A stretch of DNA of 64,000 bases, from contig BCHX01000005.1 of NCBI GenBank assembly GCA_001599755.1, positions 380,800 to 444,799 on the forward strand. The letters are read 5' to 3'. Shown in pieces: positions 44,276-55,260 of this stretch (positions are counted from its first letter, which is position 1; every line of letters starts with the position of its first letter). The position numbers and the translations under genes were made by a program. The notes under the pieces are model-generated. The model saw only the letters and a program-made list of their open reading frames with translations, did not search any database and had not been told where the DNA came from. Source of the stretch: Gliomastix tumulicola. Lineage: Eukaryota; Ascomycota; Sordariomycetes; Hypocreales; Bionectriaceae.

Positions 44276-45705
44276 CTATGTGTGCTGGGGGGGTTCCCTT
44301 CGGACAAGCCATGAAAAGTCATTGTCAAGATGACCTCCCCCTTCTTCAAGGCGCAAGATTGCCTGTCTCGCCTTGCATCGAGCCTCTGTGACGGATGTGG
44401 ATCCTTCGTTGGTCGTGAATGAATCGGGCGAGTCGTTTTGGTTGCTTAGATCCACGAGCCCTCGTGAATGCGCTGACATGACAGCCTTGGAATAGAGATG
44501 GATCAATAGACCAGCATGGACGATCGATAGGATCGCTTGGTCGGTCCGGAGACTTTCTTCGCCAAAACTATTGCCTTCGTCGGCCCATGTTCGATCGTCA
44601 TGGTTATCCTCCAAGAGGGTCAAAACATGACCGGTAGTGCTGCAGTAGTCTCCTATTGTCGAATAGCTTTCGGGGCTGAGCTCTTCCCTTCGGCAAGGCA
44701 GCCTCCATAGATATCGTCGTGCTGATTGTGCCACGAACTGGCCAAGTGTTGAAGAGTACTGCTTCACGCGACGAATAATCTCGCTGCATTGGTTCTGGGG
44801 CGGACAGTGCCTGAGTACTTCAACGACTGCGTCGGGGTCGAGATCGGTATCGGTGTGAGAAGGTCGCTGTTCGGTCGGCTCGGAACTATGAGCAAAAGTC
44901 TGTGAGCATGTAAAGGAAAGAAAAGCCCCGAGTTAGCTGTGGTTACGTGCGTGCGTTGCGTGCATGAAGAGAAAATGGATGAGGGGGGGGGAATAACCTC
45001 GAGTGCAGCAAACTGAGTCGTAATGGTGTTAATGTTCCTTGTCCTGAGCTGCGTCCAATTGGCTGCGTCCGGATACGTATGCTTGTCGAAAGCGAAGCTG
45101 CTAAGGAAAGGCTCAAAGGTTGCTCCAAGCCCGCTGCTATCGGGGATCCTCATCACCAAGGGAAGCGTTGCTGGGTCGGCAACATAGGGCACGCGGGCGT
45201 CGTGTAGTCGGCTTATATCTTGGAGCAGTAGATTCCGAAGCCTACTTAATTCGCCTCTGCTCAAAGACGGCAGTGTTGATAGATCTCTAAGCTGCCAGAA
45301 CCGATAGGTTGGATAGTCGAGCTTGCGCTGCTCCCTAGATCGGCCATGATGTGTATGCCTCGGGCTTAGACGTGGCATGCGGCTCGAGAGTTGAGGGATG
45401 ATGGACTGTAGTGCTTGAAGAACGGCGGCTTCGGCGTGGATTATTTGATCTCGTCGGAGGGAACGCCATCTTGTATTATTAGCTCTCGGCTTCGGCCTTG
45501 GCTTCAGTATCGCACTCGATGGGCCCGTGGACTTGGGCGTGTCTATTTGCTCGCGGTAGGAGGGGCTAACAGACTTGAACGTCGTCGTATCTGTGGAAGT
45601 TTTGCGGCTCCTGTTAGCCTGAACCTCGGGTTTCGTATTGATCGCCAAGGCAGTAGTGAATGGTGAACGCGGCCTGCCAGCAGATGGATTCTGGATTGCA
45701 CTCAT
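44276..45705 (-). CDS. hypothetical protein (436 aa)
   Basis: Exons 45705..44998 and 44878..44276, joined in phase 0. The donor is a weak GTTATT after a GAG codon; the acceptor used is CCGAG because the stronger-looking CATAG just before it would be out of frame, so the exact junction is uncertain. The N-terminal 75 residues are polar (Ser/Thr/Pro/Lys). Residues about 80-230 look folded: a helix (QIIHAEAAVLQALQSIIPQL), then YPTYRFWQLRDLSTLPSL and a PLVMRIPDSSGLG strand. Exon 2 is helical (VVEVLRHCPPQNQCSEIIRRV) and ends acidic/basic mixed. No membrane segment. Family not recognised. Confidence 0.55.
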
Positions 45706-46025
45706 TTCGTCCGGTAGACGGACGTTGTCGGAGGCGGGATGGCTGGCAATGGAGCTGGCGATGAAGGAGGGGATGGTGGTTGTCAGGAGGCAAAACAGAA
45801 TTCGCGTCTATTATGACATTTGTAAGCAGTGGTTAAACCACAAAATGCACTTTCAGAAAAATTACACATTGCGAGCCCATGGACTTAGGTCGTAGGTAAC
45901 TAATTATGATTTTTATTTTTATTCTTGTATATAAGTTAGGGCTCAGATAGATGTCGCAGATGCATTTAAACCGCCCAAACGGCCAAGCATGCCCTCTTTT
46001 GCCAGTTCAGGGCATCCAGTGTGCC
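45706..46025. other. intergenic, A/T-rich
   Basis: Upstream of the 436-aa gene and downstream of the FunK1 gene. A/T-rich core at about 45830-45940 (runs of TTTTTATTTT and TATATAAG). Nothing coding. Confidence 0.5.
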
Positions 46026-48329
46026 CTACAGATTGCCGATAGCATCCTCATATGCTTCGATGATGGGTCTGTAGAGCTGGCTCGGGTCTCCTGCCGGGGT
46101 CCCGAAGCTCATCCTCCCATTCTTATCCAGAGGGAAGAGAATATTCCTGATTTTCAAGCACAGGGGCTTTACGACCTCCAACGCCTCGGGGAATTCGCCC
46201 ATTATCTCTTCGAGCCCGTCCAGGGTCATATCGCCTGCTTTTGTAGCCGCAATGGATTTAAAGCTCCCAATTTCCCATCTCCGTAGTAGGCTTTCCACGG
46301 GCGGCCTTGCTCCGCCAGCAAACCCATTGACCCATGACTGGCGCGTACACATCCAAATCAGCACATAGAAAAATGACTCCAGATCATGACGGTAAGTGTG
46401 ATCGGCCATGCGCAGAACCTCCACTGCCATGAACTGCATCGTGCCTGTTATGTGCCGTGCTCCGCTCGGACCGCTGTCCCTGACTTTTGCCAGGTCGAGG
46501 TCGATGAGCATGCCGTGGAACCCATCTGCTATCCCAGGGTCTGTGATGATGATGTTATTTGAGGAGATGTCACGATGTAGAATACCGCCCGTTTCGTAAA
46601 GAGATTGGTGCGCTCTGATTGCGTCTCGCATCGCCTCCAACAACTCCTTCACCGCGCGGAAGTCGCTGATCACCCGGCCCGCTGGGAAGATGACAATGCA
46701 GGAAAAGATCCTATTATCCCACAAGTCCTCACCAGGTGCGTACAGGCTCGGCCTACTCTTGCCAGTTGACAGCTTCGACTTCTGACCGCTAGAGCGCTGC
46801 TGCCTTTTGGGTCCGGAGAAGTCAGAGGTGTAGTGGCTGGACGATGACTTGCGCTTGTTGCTCGATACTACATCCGTGATCGCCGTGGCCAACGGCAAAT
46901 GGTCGAACGGGACGTCTTCATTTCGGCGGAACCGATGGCGGTCTCCAAACTCCAAATCTTTCCGTAGCTCAGCAATCGTAGTGATCCGGCGATGAGCCAC
47001 GACTCTCGCCACCCCCTTGACACCCCTCTGTTCGGCCAACTTCAGTTGTTCCACCTCCAGCTTTCGTTTGTCTGATGCCCACGAGAACTTGGCGACTTGA
47101 TTATTTCGGGTTTCGAAACAGGTGGTTCCCCGACAAACAACCGCCCTCTGCCTAACGATCAGCCTCTTCAGTCTGATTCTCGTTACACGCTTGTTGTTGT
47201 CGTCATCGTCCAGTGTGATGTATCGATGCCCACCTTCTCGCTGGATGACCATATCCAAGCCCAATGCATCATCATCCATCGTGGCGTAGCCAACGAGAGC
47301 GCGGGCAAAATTGTCAGGTTCGTCATGAATGTCGAATGGTCCCGAACTGTATGCCCCTGATCGATCAAAGACCCATAGCTCCATCATGGAGGCGCAGAGC
47401 GTGAATCCGTGGACGAACCGGCGGGTCGGCTGGTCGGCGAAGACGCCTCGCACATAGCGCGTGAGCTGGAGGAAATCAGCCTTGAATCGGCCGCTGTCGT
47501 ATGACTTCTTCTGCTCCCCAACCACGAGGATGTCCTTATACTCGAATATTTGTCTTGATGTCGTCGTGGCTGGTGACTGGAAGAAAAGGTCCATCTGGCC
47601 TTTCCTCCCTTCCTTCAATTGGTTGGCGGTCTGGGTGGTATAGAGCTTGTGCGGTGCACCGGCCAACGTATCCTGTTCCAACGAACGAAGCCAGGCCCAT
47701 ATTGAGCTTTCGTCGGGGATGGGCGGGAATCCTATCCACGTCTTCCCATCGTGCATAGCCTTCAACGCCTCCAGCGCCTCTATTTGTTGTTTTTGCCAGC
47801 TCTCAGTGTTGAAGAACTTGTCGAAGAATCCCCGCACATTGCGGAAGGTGCAGTTCTTAATTTCCCCGAAGAGCTCCCTTTCGACAATTTCGCGCGTCTC
47901 GCTATCGGCTAGCCAGCCCGAGCTGGTCTTAACGGGGGTTCCTTTGAAAGTTGGCACGATGCTGGAGGGCGGCGTGATGGATGGGCTGACGGCGGCGAGG
48001 AGATCGAAGACAGCCGACCAGATGTCGACATCGGGGGCGTCGGCAGCGACACAGCGGGCGAGAGGAAGGAATGGTTCGAGTTCTGCTCTGCCACCTTTGA
48101 CATGTTGTTGGATGGAAAAAAGCTTCGCAGCCACGTTGCCGCTTGCGTCGGGAGCAGCGAGGTTAAATGCCGCCGTTGAGTCAAGTAGGGCTGATAGAAG
48201 ACTTGCGATGTTGGTGCGCCAGGTTTCGTCAGATGTCTGTAGTTCGCGAACTTTAGCTGGGAAGCGACTTAATAAGTCTTTGAGCGGATATTCCTCAACA
48301 ATCTTGATCTGGCTCTCGCCGAGAGTCAT
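46026..48329 (-). CDS. FunK1-type fungal protein kinase (767 aa; 819 aa from an upstream ATG)
   Basis: Single exon. Two starts are possible: 48485, or 48329 (MTLGESQIK). I prefer 48329 because the extra 52 residues are Ser/Arg/Leu-biased and not family-like, although they could be a targeting leader. The N-terminal half carries the usual FunK1 region (WIGFPPIPDESSIWAW, then FEYKDILVVGEQKKS and LTRYVRGVFADQPTRRFVHGF). The kinase core has HRDISSNNII (catalytic Asp present), a DLDLAK segment in the DFG position and the GTMQFMAVEVL activation-segment end, followed by HDLESFFYVLIW. These are the FunK1 hallmarks and the active site looks intact. A basic KRKSSSS linker precedes the kinase core. FunK1 kinases are fungal-specific and expanded in many genomes; their substrates are mostly unknown. 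Divergent from the 571-aa gene that starts at 49002. Confidence 0.85.
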   Translation of the reverse strand: MTLGESQIKIVEEYPLKDLLSRFPAKVRELQTSDETWRTNIASLLSALLDSTAAFNLAAPDASGNVAAKLFSIQQHVKGGRAELEPFLPLARCVAADAPDVDIWSAVFDLLAAVSPSITPPSSIVPTFKGTPVKTSSGWLADSETREIVERELFGEIKNCTFRNVRGFFDKFFNTESWQKQQIEALEALKAMHDGKTWIGFPPIPDESSIWAWLRSLEQDTLAGAPHKLYTTQTANQLKEGRKGQMDLFFQSPATTTSRQIFEYKDILVVGEQKKSYDSGRFKADFLQLTRYVRGVFADQPTRRFVHGFTLCASMMELWVFDRSGAYSSGPFDIHDEPDNFARALVGYATMDDDALGLDMVIQREGGHRYITLDDDDNNKRVTRIRLKRLIVRQRAVVCRGTTCFETRNNQVAKFSWASDKRKLEVEQLKLAEQRGVKGVARVVAHRRITTIAELRKDLEFGDRHRFRRNEDVPFDHLPLATAITDVVSSNKRKSSSSHYTSDFSGPKRQQRSSGQKSKLSTGKSRPSLYAPGEDLWDNRIFSCIVIFPAGRVISDFRAVKELLEAMRDAIRAHQSLYETGGILHRDISSNNIIITDPGIADGFHGMLIDLDLAKVRDSGPSGARHITGTMQFMAVEVLRMADHTYRHDLESFFYVLIWMCTRQSWVNGFAGGARPPVESLLRRWEIGSFKSIAATKAGDMTLDGLEEIMGEFPEALEVVKPLCLKIRNILFPLDKNGRMSFGTPAGDPSQLYRPIIEAYEDAIGNL

Positions 48330-49001
48330 GTCTAGTGCTAGTAGGCGGTGCGTCCGTAGGCAATTGTGAACGGGGGACAGTGAAGAATGGGCGGAAAGAA
48401 GGGTTTCCCCTGGCGCGCGTGCGAAAGTAAACACAGAAGCGCGACTGGAGAGGAGAGAGAAGCGTCTTAAGGTTGACGGGGCCACCTACCTTACCTGGCC
48501 GCAGCGTTACGGAGACGTGGAGCAGGGTCCCGCTCAAGGACAGAGAGGCAGGAACCATCCGGTCGGCCAATCTCAGCTCATACCTCTTCCAAAGCCTCAG
48601 ACCTCTTCTGCATCGAGATCTTGAACTCCAACGCCCTCCTCAAATTCCCTTTTGATACCACCACACACCACCAGTTACCCGGGGTGTTTCTTCTGGGCGC
48701 CAAACGGAGAGTGGGCCTGATTTAAAAGACGTGGCCGCATCTTCAAGACGACGACACGCTTCACCCAGTGTCCCGCCCGACAGCTGCACACGAGTTGAAG
48801 ATAAGGTCGTCACAGACGACTGTCCCAAGTTCAATGAGAACGGGACGGCTCTGTGAGAATCCTACAACCGTGCATTTTGGCCAGTCCAAGAGCAGGAGTC
48901 AGTGCGACAATCACAAGGACGAGGGCTACAGACAGTGATCGCAATACGCGCTAGTTAGTTAGCAGTCACACCACCGGCCCGCCCGCCGCCGTGCGGCCGC
49001 G
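48330..49001. other. divergent promoter, FunK1 / 571-aa gene
   Basis: 672 bp between the preferred FunK1 start and the next gene. No gene inside. TTAGTTAGTTAGCAG-like repeats at about 48953-48965. Confidence 0.5.
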
Positions 49002-50794
49002 TTGGCAATGAGACGACGATTCACTGAAGTCGGGACTGGATCTTCTGGTGTTTTAGGGCACAAATCTTTCGCAAAGAGCACCGGCCCCTCCGCATCATCA
49101 TGCATGCATGCCAAGAACGACAGAGCTATGGACAGCAAGGAACATACCTCTCCCCCCCGTGGGTTTCAGCAGGCAGCTGTGTTCTCTGGTCAAGATCTGC
49201 TCGCCCTCGATCAGGACCAGCTTGTGAAGATCTTGAACGACTGCCGCACCTCATCCAACGAGTTCGACATCTCGCGAGTTCAAGGTGTGGATGGCCTTTC
49301 AGAAGGCCAACAAAGCAGGCTTGGTGAGAAACTGAGGCGAGTGCACCCACCCTGCTGGCACAGTAGTCTCGGCTCTACGGACTTGCCGCTGACCTGATCG
49401 TGCTTCCTTGCAGCGCCGCGGCGGAAAAAGCTGGCCCCTTCAGCGCCGATGTACTCTCGGGACTCTTGGGCGCCCTTGTCGGCCACGACAGCACTGGCGA
49501 CACACCACCCTCCTGGCGGCAGAGCCGACAACTCAGGTCCCCAACTCTCAGCCCAGCTCCCGAGCACAACAGCCGCTTCGAAGCCTTCTGCCATGATGAA
49601 CTCGTCAAAGCTGGCGGTCGGCCAGTGACGTCATTCGAGCGTCTTCTTCTTCTTGACGCCTTGAAGGATGCAAAAGCCTGCAGGGAGATGCTTCGACCTT
49701 GGCTAGGTGACCACCAAGACTTTGGGAGTAGTACCCGACATAGCGACGTGCCGCCGGTATTCTCAGCGCAATTGGACGACTGGGAGTTGTTCCAACACAG
49801 ATGGCAGTGGGACAATCGCGGCAAGTACGCCGGCGACGAAGGCTTCGCCGCCTTCTTGGAGTCGCGGAGAAAGAGATACTTGCACAAGGGAGAGTCGGAA
49901 ATAGTCTCTGATCCCTCGTTCGAGGAGACAGCCAGGCGAATTTGGAAGCAGGAAGAGCGATACTTGGAGGAACTCTCTGGCAAAGAGGGCTTCACGGCAT
50001 ACACGCAGGCGGTCGAGGAACGCCTCGCGTCTCACCAGTTCACGCAACCATTCCAGCTTGCCGAGGACCCACGTCGGCAAGACCCATGGACGACCTGGGT
50101 GGAGTATCTCAGCTACAACTACTGGCGGCGAGACAGGCATGCTAGGGCAATGAGAGCAGCAGAGCCGCGATATCGACGAGCATGGGACGAACTGCAACGT
50201 TTCGACACGCCCTTACCTTCGATTCCTTCAACGACAACAACCGGGGCACTTGACGGGAAACTAGACGCGGTCAGAGCCCAACTGGAGACGACAACGCAGC
50301 AGCTTCACAAGTTCCTCAATGACACCAAGACTTACCGACGATGGGAGACCGCTGTGCGCTGTCAAGAGCTGCGGGCGCAATGGGCCCTCGAGCAGTTATC
50401 TCTCATCGACACTGCGACATCAGCGGAATACAAAGCGACCAAGAGCAGGTCGAGTGCAAACGTTAGCGGCAAGAAGAGGAAGGCCAGAGACGAGCACGAC
50501 GCCCCACCCCGCCAGCAGCCCAAGAGAAGGAGGCAGGAAGCAGGCCACACCGGCTCAACGCTGGAACCAGAACCAGGACCAGGACCAGGACCAGGACCAG
50601 GACCAGGAACAGGGAAGGGATCATCTGAAATCGCGATACCCAATGCAACGGCGGCCACCCCGATGACTACTGGCTTTGAACCTCGTCGAAGTCGGCGCCT
50701 CTGCACTAGTGCTGCTACTAGAGAGGCTCTGTCTTCCCAACTTCAGTCTGCAGGGCGTGGGGTACCGAAGAGACCGCGACGAAGGGGGGCTTAA
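49002..50794 (+). CDS. hypothetical protein with probable GC-AG intron (571 aa)
   Basis: Exons 49002..49336 and 49414..50794. The GT candidate at 49324 does not join in phase to the CTTGCAG acceptor. A GC donor (CTGAG|GCGAGT) at 49337 does, giving GEKLSAAAEKAGPF. The 77-bp intron has a GCTGAC branch and a pyrimidine tract. The start may instead be an internal ATG at residue 43 (MDSKEHT). Residues about 65-110 form a helical motif (LLALDQDQLVKILNDC...GVDGLSEGQQ). The centre holds a Trp/Tyr/Phe-rich region (WELFQHRWQWDNRGKYAGDEGFAAFLESR; WTTWVEYLSYNYWRRDR) that looks like a conserved fungal domain of unknown function. Near the end are a bipartite-type basic cluster (GKKRKARDEH...KRRRQE), a Pro-Gly run and a basic tail. 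Likely nuclear; function unknown. Confidence 0.7.
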
Positions 50795-51825
50795 GAGGAG
50801 TTACTTGCGTTTCATCTATTTGGAGTACTTAAAGGGAGGCAAGTTTGCTTGAGACTGTAAAACATATTATGATTATAATACTCTGCTATCTTGGAATATA
50901 TTCTCGTCTCTTGAAGCAGTTTGCAAACCAGTGTCGTCTGTCTCAGTGAAACCCCGATATTTTGTCTATACCAAGTCCTCTCGTTTCTCACTTCCAAGTC
51001 CACCCGCTTAAAACACTTGGGGTAGTAGGTATCACCTCACTCTTTAACACTCACTCCCCACCCTGGCCCTTTGACCGTCCAAAAATTTCAAGGAACTCAG
51101 TCGCCAGCCGAGGATCGGGAAATGCGTCAATGACAGGTGTGCTCAACTCCTGGCCACAGGTGCGAGAGCAGAGCCTTTTTTTTGGGGGGGGGGTTGAAAG
51201 GCGTGTCTCCCTATTCGACATCTGAAGCCGGAGGACCGCTCGACAACAAACTCTTCAGGTCCAATGGTAAGCCACTTCCACTTCGAGGCCTTGGCATTGA
51301 GCTGGAGGAACTTCTTTGCAGTGGTCCTTTGCTGTATTATCTTCCTTTCACTACGTCTGTCTAGAACTTAATAGGGTCAAGGTGCTTCTGATATTTACGA
51401 AAGACCCAGTCTCGGTACCTTGGCTCACAAGTTAGCCCGCATGCCCACTGTCGGTTCGGAGGGGAGTAAACATACATACCTATTCCAAGCGGCCACGAAG
51501 TCCTAAGAGACTGTGAACGCGACACCTGTCACGGGGGGCACGACAGTAATATATGTCGTTGAGCTCTCCCGGTCCCCTGCTCCTGGCCCCTTGCCCAACC
51601 GACCACCGCAGTCAGCCTCGTCGTCAATATGTCATGCTCCATCGTCAGGTACATCATCATATGTTCCTTTTGGGAGGCGGGCCTGGCCTGCGGTCAGGTC
51701 ACCCCGGCCGTGAAACGGGCGAGGGAAAACGTTGGAGTTGCGGCTCAGCCAAGTTTGGCACGCTGAGTGCTAGTAAGTAAGCCGTGCATCGTGCCGTGCT
51801 AGAGCTAGACACACTCCGGATGAAT
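50795..51825. other. intergenic
   Basis: No gene supported. A/T-rich segment at about 50810-50900; a nine-G run at 51183-51191. The stretch from 51500 is downstream of the kinase relic. Confidence 0.45.
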
Positions 51826-52261
51826 TCAATCACGCCGCTCCAGAGTCTCCTGCATAAGGTACGAGGCGTGCAAGGCTTCCACGGGCGAGTATGGATTAGG
51901 TTTGGGGGACTTGACGATGTGTCCGGACGGGAGGCGCTCGACATGGGCCGTGGCTCCGCCGCCGATCTGCTTCCCCTTGGTGACATAGTATATGGTGCCG
52001 TACGGCACTGTCTGCGGGATCTGAAATACAGAATCAGGCCAGTTGGGATGCTCCCGTCTTTGCCATGATCCGGGGATGGGTCTGTAGATGATGTGGTGGG
52101 GAGAAGCGGAGGTGGTTGTGGAAGCCGGCGGAATCTGCGATGTCGCTATCGTCGACCATCTGCCCAAGAGGCTCACAACTATTCCCCACAAGCGTGTTCC
52201 ACGCGCAATAGCCCAACGCCATGCTGCGGCCAAGACTGTCAATGGCATCCTAGTAGACATG
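51826..52261 (-). pseudogene. truncated kinase N-lobe relic
   Basis: The minus-strand frame contains VPYGTIYYVTKGKQIGGGATAHVERLPSG in pieces around 51950-52010, followed by HIVKSPKPNPYSPVEA. The GGGATAHV glycine-loop pattern and the VxKSPxPNP segment match the start of a fungal Ser/Thr-kinase-like family. The frame ends with a TGA only 17 codons later, before any catalytic loop. A Met at about 52261 with a hydrophobic segment (AWRWAIARGTRLWGIVVSLL) precedes it. I found no continuation in any nearby frame, so this looks like a truncated copy rather than an exon. Confidence 0.55.
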
Positions 52262-52504
52262 GAGTGATGGGTTGCTGGATTGATGTGAAAGGAGAAGGAA
52301 CCACACAACACATCAAGTATCACACTATTACCTAGTTGGGGAATTCCACAATTTGGAAAGGTGCCGGCTGAGATTCGGATACTGCTGGGTTGACAACAGT
52401 AACCTAGAACAGCTGGAAACGGGAAACAAAACAAAACAAACAAACCGCCTTCGTCAACTTCGACTTCACCATCGCCAATGCCATCAGAGCCACCGACTTT
52501 CTCG

Positions 52505-53198
52505 ATGGAATCACGCCGCAACATGCCACCACACGAAGCAACACGCGAAGCACGCACTGCCAACCGCTTCGAGACTCTAGATGCTTATCACGTCAGTCTC
52601 CCCCTACAGTCCCTGCTGCTATCCTAGGCTTCTGCCTTTGTTCATTGTCGCCGACGGCTGACATGTGTTTGCGGCTTAATAGTATGCTACCGACGCGAGT
52701 TTCCAACAAGCCTCCAATGTTTTTCGTGCCATCCAACGGCTCCGTACTCTCCGATACGCAATCCCATGGCCCGTCAAAACCGATTCCGCGATGCGAAGAA
52801 TTATTGTTCGCCGTCGGCGATGTCGCCCATTCCCCCTCTGCCAACGTGCTCGGAACGATCAGCTTGACGTCGCCACGCTCAACCAACTCAAGACTGAGCT
52901 CCGGGCCTACATTGCCCTTCTCTGGGATTGTGGCGTAGCATACCCGGTGATGAGCCAGCATATTCTTCTCAATCATTGCTACAAGGCCGGCCAGGGAGTT
53001 TGGATGCTTTTCCTGGGCGGCGTGGACCGACATGCACAGTACTGGCCGTCCGCGCGGAGGAAAGGGCCAGAAGGATCTGCGATATGGGCAGAAGCGCGGG
53101 CGCAGCAACTACGAAATGTGGATTTACTGTTTGCGCCGCTGCTGGACGTCAAGGCGGCGAGGGTTACGCTTGAGGTCATGCATTTAGATGGACGTTGA
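52505..53198 (+). CDS. hypothetical protein, two exons (200 aa)
   Basis: Exons 52505..52591 and 52683..53198; the 91-bp intron has GTCAGT, a GGCTGAC branch and TTAATAG, phase 0. The spliced frame reads through a folded-looking sequence: RFETLDAYHYATDASFQQ, then a helix with QRLRTLRYAIPWPV, basic RRIIVRRRRCR, helix LNQLKTELRAYIALLWDC, and WMLFLGGVDRHAQYWPSAR. A C-terminal stretch (LLFAPLLDVKAARVTLEVM) ends the protein. No motif that I recognise. Its upstream region overlaps the 5' side of the opposite-strand kinase relic. Real by splice and composition, function unknown. Confidence 0.55.
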
Positions 53199-55260
53199 TC
53201 GAAGGAGCAGCAGCAGATCATGGCGGCGGCGACCTTCCCATACCTGCCAGCCCACGGTGTGTGTCGTGCTCTGCGTCGAGTGCCAGACCTGCATGCCCCC
53301 AACGCGCGCGCACAGCAGCCAGCAGCCAGCAGCAGCGGCAACAGCCCCTCGCCGCTGTTCCTAGATACCCCGGAGTGATACAAGATCAAGACGGGCTCAT
53401 CGGGGTTTCATTATCCCCCGCCCGCCAGCAACGGACAGACCCGAGTCTACCTTGGCAGGTAGAAAGAAGAGTTACCGATCGCAAGCGCCGACGTTGTCTT
53501 ACCCTCGACGCGTTAGCCGAACCTGTGAGGCCATGCTGTTGTGGGCGGTGCCACGATGGCGACGACCGCGTCGGCGAGAGTAACTAAGCTTGGGACAGCT
53601 GGGAGCCTGTCGTCGGGGAGCACGTCGAGCGCGGCCCGTCTGGCGGCGTGGCTTCTTGATCATCTCGCTGTCCACGCGACAGTACGGTCGGTCTTACGGG
53701 GCTAAATCGCGCGTTCGGGCTGCAGGAAGGCCTCGGGGCGGAGGCAGAGGAAGAATTGAAGCTGGAGGGCTGGGGCCCAAACTGCGGCAGTCCTTGGTTG
53801 GCCCTTCTCATGCACTGCTGACGTTGCGTGCGTGCGTTTGGGCGAGCCCATTTCAGCTCCGAGGTGGCCATTGGTAGTGAGCAAACCGGTCCAGAACTAG
53901 CAGAAGGACGTGCGCTATTCGCCTTTCTCTGTTGGTGTAGCAGACCATGAGTGTGTCAACAGTCAGTTTCGAGTTACGTCCTTACCGCTCGCCGTGTCCG
54001 ATCGTCACCGGTGCCGAGGAAGATGCTCCAACAGGGCCTTACAGGTCTTGGCCGAGTCAGGGGGAGGGTGACTGACGATCAAGGGCTAGCATTGATCACA
54101 GACAGCATTGCCTGTCCTTGTCCCGCGTCCGAGGTAAACCTAATTGGAAGCTGAAGCCATGTGAAGGCACCTACTCGATACTAAGCACGACTTCCCTGCG
54201 ATTCCAAGATGCTGTTAGTGAGTGCCATACCTAGGTAATACCACGGAACCACGTCGATTCAGACCCGGGCGAAGTCAACGTAAAGGTCGCGTAGCGCCGC
54301 ATTGCCGCAGACTCAACTAAGTTTAAGGTCGGGCCCGTTAACCGTGCCGGGCCCTCTACGCAACGTCCAAGCTCCTCATCGAGGCATCAGCACGATGTTG
54401 ACAACCTAGCCGATGGCAGCGTGCACATGCCTGAGGCCCGAACCTTCCCAAAAGCTACGCTACGGTCCTGTGCTGGTCTCGCGAAGAGATCCGTTTCGGG
54501 GGGGTATGAACGGGCGAGACACGGCGTTTCTCGAGTGGGATTGCGAGATTGGCGGCCTCTGATCTCAAGGTCGTCTCGGTGCGTCTCGGTGCGTCTCAGG
54601 GCCCTTTCAAGTCGTGGCCGAGCAAACGGCCTAGAGATAGATAGAAGGTTCCAGCCACGACTTTGTTTCTCCATGCCCGCAAACAAACCCAGAAAGGAAT
54701 CATGATGGGAGCACAAACCAATTTCCCGCCAAGTCTCCTCCTGGTCATCCATCATTGAATCTCAATCGCTCTCCACCACGGAATCGACCAGGGGCATGCT
54801 GGCGTGGGCGTTGGCGCTGGCACTGGCACTGGCAGGCACTGCCAATATTGTCGTGCTGTCACGGGTGGGAAACTCACCAAATCTGCCCCATAAATTAATT
54901 CGTCACTTTGACTTTTTCTTCTTCTGCCATTCATCAACCATAAAGCGTACGTATCCTCTCAAGGTCTGTACGGCCACAACGTGGTCTGTCCTCCCCGCCT
55001 CTTCTTTTCTATTCCGACCTCTCCATGCCAGGAGGGGACAGTGAATAAAAAGGGGGGAGGGAAAGGACCTCATCCGAGCCTAGCACTCTAGACAAACGGA
55101 CGGTGTACGGAGCGTCACTACTGCTGCTGCTAGTAGCTTGTTCGAACTCGCTGGTGCCGTGCCACGTCTCTCGAGCTTCTCGCGCACCCCAACCCAACAC
55201 TCGCCCTTCCAGCGCCGCTGCCCTCCGCTCAGGGTCACGGCGTAACCACCACCTCCGGCC
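53199..55260. other. intergenic, gene-poor
   Basis: About 2 kb with no supported gene. CAGCAGCCAGCAG repeats at about 53310-53338; repeated GTGCGTCTCG words at about 54578-54600; GGCACTGGC-type repeats at about 54812-54840. The right end is the promoter of EOS1. Confidence 0.45.

Noticed and set aside
49324..49329. GTGAGA as the donor of the 571-aa gene's intron
   Set aside because: It gives the wrong phase for the strong CTTGCAG acceptor; only a weak internal AG at 49430 would fit.
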